Of a stretch of DNA of 64,000 nt, positions 42,001 through 50,194 are shown piece by piece. Origin of the DNA: Streptomyces showdoensis. Lineage in GTDB: Bacteria > Actinomycetota > Actinomycetes > Streptomycetales > Streptomycetaceae. The notes below the pieces were generated by a model. The model was not told the DNA's origin, did not search any database, and worked only from the letters and a program-made list of their open reading frames with translations. The translations under genes were made by a program, and so were the position numbers. The stretch covers positions 124,001-188,000 of the forward strand of contig NZ_BAAAXG010000026.1 in NCBI RefSeq assembly GCF_039535475.1. Reading direction: 5' to 3'. Positions within the stretch are counted from its first letter, which is position 1. Each line of letters opens with the position of its first letter.

Positions 42001-44204
42001 CCGGTGCGCTGGATCGACTCCAGCCACAGGGCCGTGTTGGCGCCCGTCCTGAGGACCGGGAAGCTCTGCTTGAGCTGGTACTCGTCGACGACCTGGCGCG
42101 AGGCGGTGGTGGTCAGGCGCTGCGCGGACGTGGTGATCTTGTCCAGGCGCTTGGTGGTCCAGAAGGTCGGACCGGCGTTCCAGCACTTCCGCTTGTACGT
42201 GGAGGTGACGGCCTGGCAGCGCAGGTCGGCCGGGGTGTCGTACCAGATGCGGTACTTACCCGGGTCGGGCGACGCGAAGTTGTCGTCCGTGCAGGTCAGC
42301 GTGCCCTCTTTGAAGCACCGCTCTTCGACCGAGAACCCGATGCGCGCCGGGGCCGTGGCGGTGAAGATGCTGTCCTTGCGCTGGCCGTAGTAGATGTGCG
42401 ACAGGTAGCCGCCGCGGTCGTACTTGACCGGACCCTTGAAGTAGAAGTTCTTCGCGTAGTAGTTCTGCTCCTTCTTCCACCAGAAGGACATCGCGTTGCC
42501 GTGGATGTCCTCGACGTAGTCGAGGTTCCACTGCCAGCCCTGGGTGCAGGACGACTTCTTCCAGTCCTCCTTCGTCGGGCCCGCGTAGCAGGGCTCGTCC
42601 GGGTGGTTGCCGTAGACGGGCACCGTGAGGACGGAGTCGGTGGTCGGGTCGTCGGGGTCGGCACCGTGGTTCGACCAGCCCGGGAGGCGGTTCAGGCCGA
42701 AGTGGTACTTGGTGCCGTCCTTGGTGGTGACGATCCAGTACTCGTTGTTGCGGGCCTTGTTGTCGGTGTCCTCACCGGTGACCTGCTGGATCGTGGAGCC
42801 GTCGCCGTTGGCGGTGAACCACTTGCTCTTGGCCGCGTCCCAGACGAGCTCGGTGGTCATGCCGCCGAGCGAGAGGGTGGCGTTGTTGGAGCCCCAGCAC
42901 AGGTCCGCGGTCTTGTGGTCCTTGTTGTTGGCCCCGGCCTTCTTGGAGTCCTGGCGGCAGTTGGTGTAGTTCCGGCTGATGGAGCCCGGGTTGTAGTCCC
43001 AGCCGTCGCCGATCCAGGAGGCCTGGTTGTTCGTCGAGGAGGTGCGCCCGTCGACGGACTGCGAGTTGTACGACAGGTTCACCTTCGGCATCAGGCCGCC
43101 GGCGGTCTCCGGGGTCTGCACCTGGTACGCGTAGGTGAAGGCACCGTTGGAGGAACCCGCCGCCCACGAACCGGCCGACAGCAGCGGCGAGGCCGTGAAG
43201 TCACCAGACGCCGAGGAGCCGGTGTCCATCGCGCCGACGACCTGGCGGCCGGAGGCGTCGACGACCTGGAGGCCGTCCGCGGCCGGCAGGGACGCCTTGC
43301 GCGCGGAGGCGCCGGAGACGCCCGACGCGGCACCCGCGTCCGGGAGCAGGTTCGCGACCGGAACGGTTCCCGACAGGATCTGCCGGGTCGCGGAGCCCTT
43401 CTTAGCGGTCGGCTTCAGTCCGGCCTGCGCGGTCGGCACGTCCTTGACGACGCTGCGCAGCCGCTCGACGCCGTGGCCCTGCTCGTCCTTGCCGGCCATG
43501 GTCTCGACGCCCTCGTCGGGGGCGCAGTCGCCGGTGTCCGGGGAGTCGAGGACACAGCTCGGCAGCAGCATCAGGCCGAAGCGCTCGGCGGCGAGCTGGC
43601 CGTAGCGGTCCTTGAAGCCGCTGGTGTCGACGTCGAGGAGCACCTGTGCGGTGGGGTCGGCGGTGGCCGGGGGCACGATCTCCATGACCATGCCGGGGAC
43701 GCCGGACTCCTCGGACGTGGTGGTCGACTTGATCGCGACCTGCCAGTCACCCGCGATGGTGGCGGGGTCCTGTCCGACCGGGACGCCGACGCCGACCGGC
43801 AGCAGGGCCGAGGTGGCGGTGTTGGTGACCTGGACGGTCTTGCCCGCCTCGACCTTGGAGGGGTCGGCCTTTCCGGCGTCGGCCGCCCAGGGGTCGACCG
43901 CCTGCGGCACGTACGGTTCGACCTTCTGAGCCTGAGCGGTGCTCAGGATCTTCTGGGCCGCGACGTCGTCGGCCAGGGTGGTGCTCTCGGGGATGTCCGG
44001 GAGGTCGACCTCTGCGGTCGTCTCCTCGCGGCTCATCCCGTCCCCGGGGACGGCCAGGGCCTGCGAGCCCAGGCTGGTCACCGTCAATGTCGATGACAAC
44101 AATAGGACGACAGCCGTGCGGCTGAGCCGACGGCGTCGTCGTTGTGACTCTGTCAGGGCGAGGCGATGTCGCCCCAGCCATGACAGCGGACCTGAAGCAC
44201 GCAT
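36093..44204 (-). CDS. giant secreted RHS polymorphic toxin with lectin and HINT domains
   Basis: 2703 residues from ATG 44204, GGGAG eight bases upstream. In order: Arg-rich stretch and Sec signal (RTAVVLLLSSTLTVTS, 1-52); N-terminal shell region to about 330; SpvB/RHS-like region (NLSYNSQSVDGRTSSTN); YD repeats (YDPLGRLKEAWSP, YDGLGRVTEEMP, YDDRDRPVTIANARG). A ricin-type beta-trefoil lectin lies at about 1870-2005, with QxW-type repeats (AQNWKF, AQLWGA). The RHS core is near 2135 (YDPVVGRFLSADPMMDLNDP). A Lys/Ala-rich helix is followed by a HINT domain at about 2400-2553 (NSFVPGTRVLMADGS, DGHPVWVPE, VHNLTVSEIHTYYVLAG), then a C-terminal 145-residue unrecognised toxin ending PRLYSGLWGR. RHS repeats encapsulate the toxin; HINT probably cleaves it free. 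Confidence 0.92.
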   Translation of the reverse strand: MRASGPLSWLGRHRLALTESQRRRRRLSRTAVVLLLSSTLTVTSLGSQALAVPGDGMSREETTAEVDLPDIPESTTLADDVAAQKILSTAQAQKVEPYVPQAVDPWAADAGKADPSKVEAGKTVQVTNTATSALLPVGVGVPVGQDPATIAGDWQVAIKSTTTSEESGVPGMVMEIVPPATADPTAQVLLDVDTSGFKDRYGQLAAERFGLMLLPSCVLDSPDTGDCAPDEGVETMAGKDEQGHGVERLRSVVKDVPTAQAGLKPTAKKGSATRQILSGTVPVANLLPDAGAASGVSGASARKASLPAADGLQVVDASGRQVVGAMDTGSSASGDFTASPLLSAGSWAAGSSNGAFTYAYQVQTPETAGGLMPKVNLSYNSQSVDGRTSSTNNQASWIGDGWDYNPGSISRNYTNCRQDSKKAGANNKDHKTADLCWGSNNATLSLGGMTTELVWDAAKSKWFTANGDGSTIQQVTGEDTDNKARNNEYWIVTTKDGTKYHFGLNRLPGWSNHGADPDDPTTDSVLTVPVYGNHPDEPCYAGPTKEDWKKSSCTQGWQWNLDYVEDIHGNAMSFWWKKEQNYYAKNFYFKGPVKYDRGGYLSHIYYGQRKDSIFTATAPARIGFSVEERCFKEGTLTCTDDNFASPDPGKYRIWYDTPADLRCQAVTSTYKRKCWNAGPTFWTTKRLDKITTSAQRLTTTASRQVVDEYQLKQSFPVLRTGANTALWLESIQRTGYGRKGTTDAKVELNPVRFEYNADDMPNRVLRGGSEATDPRPGFSRLRVARVVNEYGGETVVEYKDRTGQCLSGTGLPAKTDTAALKSNTRLCYPSYWHPDSEVEDIDWFNKYVVDSIEELPNVAGSFSTTTAYDYKNAGWKLAEAEFTKKSTRTYSQFAGFEQTTVITGERKAASDSGEGSTPGEDTPGQGGPGAEAPKTKAVTRFYRGMGDNVAMTDIHGNPIKTADGRQVYDRDAFAGRIAEELSYTNATDADTNWLTRSITIPEATELASRDRGDGLTPLKAWRVTEPEEVAYTKSSGTGDDKRTLRTVRTNTTYESTYGLPTLVESLGDDTQAGDESCTKMEYLHDTTRNLIGLSKQVLASPTTCAKADWTNLGTLSGGARTAYDNTAYGTALGATGRGLATESWSLNGKGTGFQSSGTTVFDAVGRVTKMIDPDRKESLITYDPPTGQVFKITETNPLGHAQVKEVEPGRAVTLKVTDANGYVSESIYDPLGRLKEAWSPGRTPGSGVPDFRADYVIPQETTDPDDPDGKKIRKPPYVATYARGYEDRIEKSVSIYDGLGRERQSQEQADGGGRLITDTLYDSAGEVYQTNNAYLNPDEPDGELFTPLADTTVPNITRYTYDGLGRVTEEMPVLKVKAPGTTEAISQEVPEKAVRYEYGPDWSKVIQPQGTSTYQVFTDAIGRTVRTDTINPAAPGGRTSTRYEYDPRGQLAKATSSTDPAHPWSWTYDKRGRVETATDPDTGTTVTTYDDRDRPVTIANARGTVWNSYDELSRPKQQRETDANGKVLSDFTYDTVPGGKGLPATATRYTDGLAYVQKINGYSKEYQPTSTTLSLPDSIVSTWGLQKDYTYGYTYSDNGMLDEATLPKAGKFDAEKLVVRYNQDGKPVALSGKDWYGTETVYSPYGQVMRSTLGAQPYRVWAQNSYDESTGELTKQETYREKADPSVVSGNLVSSRSYSYDASGNVTGIREGATGIEENQCFTYDPLGQLKEAWTSKDQTACTAPKKADGSLNVAAGADGSGYWQQYEYDLMGNRKKLVEKDLSGNTAKDATTDYAYGKADGAQPHTLTKVSKTYTTPAGAQVKAEAERLYELTGETKQVTSLQNGDKQTLSWTYDGQIDRITGAGAGGQTPYVGLADKCLDLKSGLGAAAQPVQLYTCNTTVAQNWKFVPTPALVGGTQPDPNRGTMTVYGDWCLQPAANTAGSAVQIQKCNGSAAQELKRNTAGQLIHPASNNLCLAVQGANSTNGTPIVLAACDSTSSAQLWGAQNDTRHIYGPGGDRLLTIKGKTATLYLGDTEVTIQPGGVLLNSQRTYSTPGGQVMRYAAGTAGDQLVAMTSDHQGSTYAEVAMSGTMAVRIRKQDPFGNQRGAGTVGANQQSHTGFLGKVRDDASGYTPLGARLYDPVVGRFLSADPMMDLNDPQQSNGYVYAHNNPVTFDDPTGLAITLNASERAAALAGAGLSAAQVAQAQAMQGKSLTSVILAVAWETLKDFIGINDAMACFGGDMWSCASIIIDAIPWTKLGKIPSVIKAVNRTIDAIKAFKVAKRAAEAVLKAAKAAEAAALKAKKLAIEKAKKEAAQRAKKKAAEAARRKADAAAAAKRKTGNPAHKQSQAKAAPKSSSQPRPKSGGGGKVSTSKPGGSSGGSSRNSGGSSGGGGSGKAGCNSFVPGTRVLMADGSTKPIEKVRTGDKVLATDPETGETRVETVTAEIKGQGLKHLVTVTIDTDGAAGERTALFTATDGHPVWVPELRRWIKATDLKPGQWLRTSSGTYVQVTSVQRSIAPAATVHNLTVSEIHTYYVLAGATSLLVHNDSCPTAGESGGSGGGGDQENWAPDHYSDAEIEARQTDMNDLGNFFDVPPETHQLVADFRANPNMPARHGSAPDGLDHFTGRDLNPRQRAQWASWIGQGPTGGALIYWNRQPGSQIRIMVHPTTGQIAWFPLTRGGVHNYGSPRLYSGLWGR

Positions 44205-44646
44205 ACGCGTCGACTCCCACCCAGACGAACAAGACAACGGATGAGGTGCGGAAACACCAAAGAGCACGCGCCCGGATCAGGCGCGTGCGTGCGCACTCTC
44301 CGTCATGCACGACGCTGGATACAAGATCGGTGATCGCGTCCGCAATCGTGCGAAGTGATCTTCACCACGGTGCACTCGCAAACAGAGCACCGCACATACG
44401 ATCTTCATGAGGGATCAGGAGGGTTCCGGCATTCGGAACCTAACACTCCACCAAAAGGGCACAATCCGGCCATCTTGACGTCCCATCTGATTCTCACACG
44501 CTCACTCATAACATCTTCATAAAACTCTCAGATATGGACGTCTCCTGATTGCCGTGTGATCGTGTGCGCGCCTGTGCCCCGCGGTCTAGACCGCGGGGCT
44601 GTCTGTGCTGTCCGAAATCCTCTGGTTCCCACGGGAGTAGACCGCC
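44205..44646. promoter_or_regulatory. divergent promoter region of the toxin locus
   Basis: 442 bases between the divergent RHS and DNRLRE/FG-GAP genes, noticeably A/T-richer in its centre (44330-44550) than the genome average. Both promoters must lie here, although I cannot assign -35/-10 boxes with confidence. No ORF supported. Confidence 0.55.
44576..44599. promoter_or_regulatory. 24-bp perfect palindrome
   Basis: 12-base arms (GCCCCGCGGTCT and AGACCGCGGGGC) with no spacer, 48 bases upstream of the DNRLRE gene GTG. Position fits an operator or a leader attenuator of that gene. Confidence 0.55.
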
Positions 44647-47600
44647 GTGCCCGCGCCGCCTCGCCTTCTCAGCCCATTCGTGCGCACGCGCACGCGGCTG
44701 AGCCTCACTCTCGGCCTCGTCCTGGCCGCACTCACCGCCGCGCTGCTGCCCTGGTGGCAGCCGAACGGCCCGACCGCCCCGGGTTCCCAGACCTCCACCG
44801 AAGCGCGCAACGCGTCGGTGGGTCCGCGAGACGAGGCCACCGCGGTGGCCGAAGCGAAGCGGACGGGCAAGAAGGTGCTCGTCGAAACGGCGACCACCGA
44901 GACCCAGCTCATCTGGGCACAGCCCAACGGCAAGATGCTCACCCAGATCGACGCCCTGCCGCAGCGGGCGAAGAACGCCGAGGGCAACTGGGCGCCGATC
45001 GACACCACGCTGCACCGCACGAAGGCCGCCGGGCCGCTGAACGTCAGCCCGGCCAACGCCGTCGTCCCGGTCCGGTTCTCCAGCGGCTCCGGCGGCGGCA
45101 AGGCCGCCCGCGCCGACCGCTCCTTCAGCCGGCTCCCGCTGGCCGAGGGCACGTCGAACGGCACTCCGCTCGCCGAGGTCGAACTGGGCGGCCACACCGT
45201 CACGTACACCTGGCCGACCGCGCTTCCCGAGCCCGTCCTCGACGGCCCGCGCGCGCTCTACCCCGAGGTCTTCCCGGGCGTCGACCTGCTGCTCGTGGCC
45301 CGCGCGGAGGGGGGCTTCGGTCAGGTCCTCATCGTGAAGAACCGCGAGGCCGCGAAGAACCAGGCGCTGTCGACGGTGAAGTTCGGGATGAGCTCGAAGA
45401 CCGCCGTCTTCCGGCAGAACACCGCGGCGAACGTGATCCAGGTGCTGGACAGGTCCGGCCAGGAGATCGGCTCCGTCCCCACCCCGTTCGCCTGGGACTC
45501 CGCCGGGCGGGACGCCGACAAGCCGGGCGCCGCGCCGCGCACCGCCGTCGCCACCCCGGCCGACGTGCTGAAGCTGTCGGGCCTCACCGGCATCGAGCCC
45601 GGCGCGAAGTCGGCCCAGCTGCCGGTCGTGCTCGACGGCGACGGCACCGGCGAGCTGGCCGTCGGCCTGAAGGTGGCCGAGACCAAGCTGCTGAGCGACG
45701 CGGACACCGCGTACCCGGTCTTCATCGACCCGCCGCTCAACACCGGCTTCCTCAACTGGACCGTTGCGTACAAGAAGTACCCGAGCTCCAGCTTCTGGAA
45801 CGGTACGAACTTCTCGTCCGGCACCTCCGACGCCCGCGTCGGCTACGAGAGCGACACCGGCGGTCTGGCCCGCTCCTTCTGGCAGATGAGGTTCTCCACC
45901 ACCTACAAGTACGCCAAGTTCGACTGGGCGTACTTCAAGGTGAAGAACAACCACTCCTGGTCCTGCACCGAACGGCAGATGGAGTTCTGGCTGACCGGCG
46001 GCATCTCGTCGGGCACCACCTGGAACGCACAGCCGAGCTGGGCGAAGGTGCTGCACAAGAAGTCCTTCGCGCACGGCTGGTCCAGCTCCTGCCCGGACGA
46101 GTACGAGTCGTTCACCGTCACCTCGGCCGCCCAGGAGGCCGCCGACAAGGGCTGGTCGAACATCACCTTCGGCATGCGCGCCACCAGCGAGTCCGACACC
46201 CAGACCTGGCGCAAGTTCGCCGCCACCGGCGCGACGCTGACCGGTGAGTTCAACCGCGCGCCGACGCAGCCGACCTCCGGCACCTCCGCCCCCGGCGGCG
46301 CGTGCGTGACGGGCAGCTCGGGCACCGGCGTGCTCATCGGCCGGACCAACATCACCCTGAAGGCAAAGGGCGCCGACGCCGACGGCAACCTCTCCAAGCT
46401 GCGCTTCCGGTTCTGGAAGGACGGCGGCTCCGCCGTGGACCGCCCGCTGGCGACTCCGGACGCCAACGGCTGGGCACAGGTGATCATCCCGGCCACGGAT
46501 CCGCTCCTGAAGGACATCACCGCCAACACGACGTTCCTCTGGGACGTGCGCTCCGAGGACTCGACGTACCCCGACGCGGGTTCCACCTCGTCGTTCTTCC
46601 CGGACGGCTCCTACCCCTGCCGGCTCACCGTCGACCCGACCGCGCCGCCGCAGCCGGACATCACCAGCACGGTGTTCGACGAGGCGACCCCGGACGGCAA
46701 GACCTGGGCGAAGGTGAACTTCGGCAAGCCCGGCGACTTCACCTTCACCGCCGCGGGCGCGACGCGCTTCTCGTACGGCTTCGAGGGCCAGGGCTACAAG
46801 GACACCCCGCCGCCGGTCAACGGCAAGGTCACGCTGAAGGACGTCGCCCCGCCGCACGCGGGCCCGATCCAGATCAACGTGTTCGCGTACGACGCCAACG
46901 GCAACCAGAGCCTGCGCGGCGACTACTCCTTCTACCTGCCGCCGCGCGACACGGCCGACGGTCCGATGGACACCGGCGGTGACGGGGTCGCCGACCTGCT
47001 CGTGCTCTACCCGGACGGCAAGCTGAAGAACTGCGTCGGCGCTCCCGCCGACCCCGCGGTCCCGGGCACCGGCGGTGAGCTCTACAGCTGCCTGTCCGCG
47101 TCCTACGTCACGGCGGGCAAGAAGACCGATCCGCCGAACCACTGGATCGACGCCGCCGGCAACGCCTCGCTCATCGCGCACTACAACGACGTCTACCCCG
47201 GCGACGGCTCGACCGACCTGTTCGCGGTCACCCCGGACAAGCAGTTCTGGCTCTACCCGGGCGACGGCTACGGCAGCTTCAACGTGGACCAGCGGATCAA
47301 GATCCGGCTGCCTTCCAACGCGCCCGCGCCGAGCACCTGGACGCAGATGAAGGCGATCGGCGACGTGACCGGCGACAAGAACCCGGACATCGCCCTGCGC
47401 GCCGGCAACGCGTTCTGGATCCTCTCGGGTTACACCGGGGCCACCTTCCAGACCGCCACGCTCATGGAGGGCACCGCCTGGGCCCGCCGTGACATCGTCA
47501 ACATCGCGGACATGAACAAGGACGGCACGCCCGACCTGCTCTGGCGCAACCTGGACAACGGCAACATGTACGCCCGGCACGGCAAGCCCGGTCCGGTGAC

Positions 47601-47862
47601 CGGCAGCGTCGACCTGGAGTCGATCAAGGTGGCGGCCAACTCGCTCAACGGCGACGTCGCCTTCGGCACCAACTGGACCGAGGCCAACGTGACCACGGCC
47701 ATCGGCCTCCCCGACGTCAACAAGGACGGGGTCCCGGACATCTGGGCCCGCTTCGGCGACACCGGCAACATCAAGCTGTACTACCCGTCCACCACCAACA
47801 CCAACGCACCGGTCAGGACGGTCCTGGCGGTCGACTGGCGGACCATCAGGGCGTTCGGCTGA
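44647..47862 (+). CDS. secreted DNRLRE and FG-GAP repeat protein, RHS partner
   Basis: 1071 residues, GTG start after GGGAG. The signal/TM segment is about residues 14-36 (RTRLSLTLGLVLAALTAALL). An N-terminal region typical of RHS-associated secreted proteins (LVETATTETQLIWAQPNG, HTVTYTWPTALPEPVLDG) is followed by a DNRLRE-type domain at about 370-540 (DARVGYESDTGGLARSF, RQMEFWL) and an Ig/FN3-like section (NRAPTQPTSG, GADADGNLSKLRFRF). Four or more FG-GAP/VCBS calcium-loop repeats lie at 770-1060 (DTGGDGVADLLVLY, DVTGDKNPDIALR, DMNKDGTPDLLWR, DVNKDGVPDIWAR). No catalytic motif. Divergent from the RHS toxin; similar pairs recur in Streptomyces, suggesting a surface adhesion or delivery partner. 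Confidence 0.88.
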   Translation: MPAPPRLLSPFVRTRTRLSLTLGLVLAALTAALLPWWQPNGPTAPGSQTSTEARNASVGPRDEATAVAEAKRTGKKVLVETATTETQLIWAQPNGKMLTQIDALPQRAKNAEGNWAPIDTTLHRTKAAGPLNVSPANAVVPVRFSSGSGGGKAARADRSFSRLPLAEGTSNGTPLAEVELGGHTVTYTWPTALPEPVLDGPRALYPEVFPGVDLLLVARAEGGFGQVLIVKNREAAKNQALSTVKFGMSSKTAVFRQNTAANVIQVLDRSGQEIGSVPTPFAWDSAGRDADKPGAAPRTAVATPADVLKLSGLTGIEPGAKSAQLPVVLDGDGTGELAVGLKVAETKLLSDADTAYPVFIDPPLNTGFLNWTVAYKKYPSSSFWNGTNFSSGTSDARVGYESDTGGLARSFWQMRFSTTYKYAKFDWAYFKVKNNHSWSCTERQMEFWLTGGISSGTTWNAQPSWAKVLHKKSFAHGWSSSCPDEYESFTVTSAAQEAADKGWSNITFGMRATSESDTQTWRKFAATGATLTGEFNRAPTQPTSGTSAPGGACVTGSSGTGVLIGRTNITLKAKGADADGNLSKLRFRFWKDGGSAVDRPLATPDANGWAQVIIPATDPLLKDITANTTFLWDVRSEDSTYPDAGSTSSFFPDGSYPCRLTVDPTAPPQPDITSTVFDEATPDGKTWAKVNFGKPGDFTFTAAGATRFSYGFEGQGYKDTPPPVNGKVTLKDVAPPHAGPIQINVFAYDANGNQSLRGDYSFYLPPRDTADGPMDTGGDGVADLLVLYPDGKLKNCVGAPADPAVPGTGGELYSCLSASYVTAGKKTDPPNHWIDAAGNASLIAHYNDVYPGDGSTDLFAVTPDKQFWLYPGDGYGSFNVDQRIKIRLPSNAPAPSTWTQMKAIGDVTGDKNPDIALRAGNAFWILSGYTGATFQTATLMEGTAWARRDIVNIADMNKDGTPDLLWRNLDNGNMYARHGKPGPVTGSVDLESIKVAANSLNGDVAFGTNWTEANVTTAIGLPDVNKDGVPDIWARFGDTGNIKLYYPSTTNTNAPVRTVLAVDWRTIRAFG

Positions 47863-47886
47863 TCCCCGGCCACCCCGCACCACACC

Positions 47887-47918
47887 GAGCCCCCGGCGCC
47901 CCAAGGCGCCGGGGGCTC
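47887..47918. terminator. bidirectional intrinsic terminator
   Basis: Perfect 14-bp stem GAGCCCCCGGCGCC/GGCGCCGGGGGCTC with loop CCAA, 24 bases after the DNRLRE gene stop and 39 bases before the stop of the convergent diiron gene. Confidence 0.85.
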
Positions 47919-47957
47919 ACCCCTTTCCCGGGCCCCGCCCTACGCGGAGACCCCGCC

Positions 47958-49067
47958 CTACGCGGAGGCCCCGCCCTCCGCGATCGCCGTCGCGACCTCC
48001 TCGACCCGCTCCCGCTCCTCCGCCGCGAAGCGCTCGCGGTCCAGGGCCTCGGCGATCTCCTCGTCCTGGGTCATCAGCAGGTCGAGGTTGGAGTCGCCGA
48101 GGTCGAAGACGCCCATGTCGAGGTAGGCCTTCTGGAGGCGCTCGCCCCACAGGCCGATGTCCTTGACGCACGGGACGATCCGGCTGAACAGCAGCTTGCG
48201 GAAGAGGCGCAGGAAGTCGCTCTGCTCGCTGAGGGCCTCCGCCTCCTTCTTCGGGATGCCGAAGTTCTCCAGGACCTCGACGCCGCGCAGCCGGTCCCGC
48301 ATCAGGTAGCAGCCCTCGATGACGAACTCCTCGCGCTCGCGCAGCTCGGCGTCCGTGAGCTGGCGGTAGTAGTCGCGGAGTGCCATCCGGCCGAAGGCGA
48401 CGTGGCGGGCCTCGTCCTGCATCACGTACGCGAGGATCTGCTTGGGCAGCGGCTTGTCGGTGGTGTCGCGGATCATGCCGAAGGCGGCGAGCGCGAGGCC
48501 CTCGATGAGGACCTGCATGCCGAGGTAGGGCATGTCCCAGCGGGAGTCGCGCAGGGTGTCGCCGAGCAGGCTCTGCAGGTTGTCGTTGATCGGGTAGAGC
48601 ATCCCGATCTTCTCGTGCAGGAAGCGGGAGTAGATCTCGGCGTGCCGGGCCTCGTCCATGGTCTGGGTGGCCGAGTAGAACTTGGCGTCCATGTCGGGCA
48701 CGGACTCGACGATCCGGGCGGCGCAGATCATCGCGCCCTGCTCGCCGTGCAGGAACTGGCTGAACTGCCAGGAGGAGTAGTGCCGGCGCAGCTCGCCCTT
48801 GTCCTTCTCGGTGAGCTTGGCCCAGTGCCGGGTGCCGTAGAGGGACATCGCCTCGTCCGGGGTGCCGAGGGGGTCGTACGGGTCGACCTCCAGGTCCCAG
48901 TCGATGCGCGTGGCGCCGTCCCACTGCTTGTCCTTGCCCTTCTGGTAGAGGGCCAGGAGGCGGTCGCGCCCGTCGTCATAATCCCAGTTGAAGCGCGCGG
49001 CGCCGGTCGCGGGCACCTGCCAGACGGGCTCCCCGGGGGCCTGCGCATAGAGGTCGTGCGTCGACAC
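47958..49067 (-). CDS. ferritin-like/AurF-like diiron protein
   Basis: 369 residues; GTG 49067 with AAGGAG upstream. Carboxylate-bridged diiron ligands are visible in a four-helix pattern: FLHGEQGAM (Glu), QTMDEARHAEIY (DExxH), MQVLIEGLALAAFG (Glu) and YVMQDEARHVAFG (DExxH). The segment DWDLEVDPYDPLGTPDEAMSLYG and following WAKLTEKDKGELRRH parallel DWDAPFEDG, SLYDTPLWRKMSEDQRIELSRH in the divergent neighbour, so the two proteins are homologous. Likely an O2-activating oxygenase; substrate unknown. The codons around the stop are duplicated just downstream (18 bases including TAG). Confidence 0.85.
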   Translation of the reverse strand: MSTHDLYAQAPGEPVWQVPATGAARFNWDYDDGRDRLLALYQKGKDKQWDGATRIDWDLEVDPYDPLGTPDEAMSLYGTRHWAKLTEKDKGELRRHYSSWQFSQFLHGEQGAMICAARIVESVPDMDAKFYSATQTMDEARHAEIYSRFLHEKIGMLYPINDNLQSLLGDTLRDSRWDMPYLGMQVLIEGLALAAFGMIRDTTDKPLPKQILAYVMQDEARHVAFGRMALRDYYRQLTDAELREREEFVIEGCYLMRDRLRGVEVLENFGIPKKEAEALSEQSDFLRLFRKLLFSRIVPCVKDIGLWGERLQKAYLDMGVFDLGDSNLDLLMTQDEEIAEALDRERFAAEERERVEEVATAIAEGGASA

Positions 49068-49178
49068 TGACGGCTCCTTCCTACGGTTCCCAGCAGGCTC
49101 ACACGTTGGTAGACGCAGGGTCAACAAGTCGTGCGTGAGGGATTGACGACGTTACTGACGAGGAGTCTTATACGTTGC

Positions 49179-50114
49179 ATGGCCAGTCTCACCGAGCCCG
49201 ACTTCGCCCTCCTGCGTGACGCCCTCGGCCCGCTGCGCGACCGTGAACAGGTCGCCGAGCGGCTGCTGGAGTCCTCCCTCAAGCACTCCTTCGACCCCGA
49301 GACCGAGCTCGACTGGGACGCCCCCTTCGAGGACGGGAAGTGGTTCTGGCCGCCGGAGCTGCTCTCCCTCTACGACACCCCGCTGTGGCGGAAGATGTCC
49401 GAGGACCAGCGCATCGAGCTCTCCCGGCACGAGGCCGCCTCGCTCGCCTCGCTCGGGATCTGGTTCGAGATCATCCTCATGCAGCTGCTCGTCCGGCACA
49501 TCTACGACAAGTCGCTGACCAGCAAGCACGTCCGCTACGCCCTCACCGAGATCGCCGACGAGTGCCGGCACTCGATGATGTTCGCGCGGCTGATCACCCG
49601 CGGCGGCTCGCCCGAGTACCCGGTGCCGCGGGTCTACCACAACCTCGGCCGGGTCCTGAAGACCGTCTCCACCACCCCCGGCTCCTTCGCCGCGACCCTC
49701 CTCGGCGAGGAGATCCTGGACTGGATGCAGCGCCTCACCTTCCCCGACGAGCGGGTCCAGCCGCTGGTCCGCGGCGTCACCCGGATCCACGTCGTCGAGG
49801 AGGCCCGGCACGTGCGGTACGCACGGGAGGAGCTGCGCCGGCAGATGGCGACGGCCCCGCGCTGGGAGCAGGAGTTCACCCGCCTCAGCTGCGGCGAGGC
49901 CGCCCGGGTCTTCTCCACCTGCTTCGTGAACCCGAAGGTGTACGACAACGTCGGCCTGGACCGCCGCGAGGCCGTCGCCCAGGTGAGGGCGAGCGGCCAC
50001 CGGCGCGAGGTGATGCAGTCCGGGGCCAAGCGCCTGACCGACTTCCTGGACGACATCGGCGTGCTGCGCGGCGCGGGCCGCCGGCTCTGGAAGTCCTCCG
50101 GGCTGCTCGCCTGA
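49179..50114 (+). CDS. AurF-family diiron oxygenase
   Basis: 311 residues from ATG 49179 (MASLTEPDFALLRDALG). Family AurF-like (p-aminobenzoate N-oxygenase type): LSRHEAASLASLGIWFEIILMQ, EIADECRHSMMFARLI (ExxH), LGEEILDWMQR and VVEEARHVRYAREELRR (EExxH). These proteins use a diiron centre and O2 for N-oxygenation or hydroxylation. The substrate cannot be read from the sequence. TTGACG at 49143 and TATACG at 49170 lie just upstream, so the transcript may have a very short leader. Divergent from its ferritin-like paralogue, with a TetR regulator immediately downstream. Confidence 0.88.
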   Translation: MASLTEPDFALLRDALGPLRDREQVAERLLESSLKHSFDPETELDWDAPFEDGKWFWPPELLSLYDTPLWRKMSEDQRIELSRHEAASLASLGIWFEIILMQLLVRHIYDKSLTSKHVRYALTEIADECRHSMMFARLITRGGSPEYPVPRVYHNLGRVLKTVSTTPGSFAATLLGEEILDWMQRLTFPDERVQPLVRGVTRIHVVEEARHVRYAREELRRQMATAPRWEQEFTRLSCGEAARVFSTCFVNPKVYDNVGLDRREAVAQVRASGHRREVMQSGAKRLTDFLDDIGVLRGAGRRLWKSSGLLA

Positions 50115-50194
50115 ACGCCCGGCCGCCCTCGCTGAGCTGCCCCGATCCGTCCGGACCCGCCCGGGGCCGCTCCGGGCGGCGTTACGCTGCGGGC

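Noticed and set aside
35979-44096. Two plus-strand frames of more than 1000 codons
   Set aside because: Both are antisense to the RHS gene and show only Val/Arg/Gly-rich sequence.
44506-47904. 1132-codon minus-strand frame
   Set aside because: Antisense to the DNRLRE/FG-GAP gene, which has a signal peptide and recognisable calcium-loop repeats.
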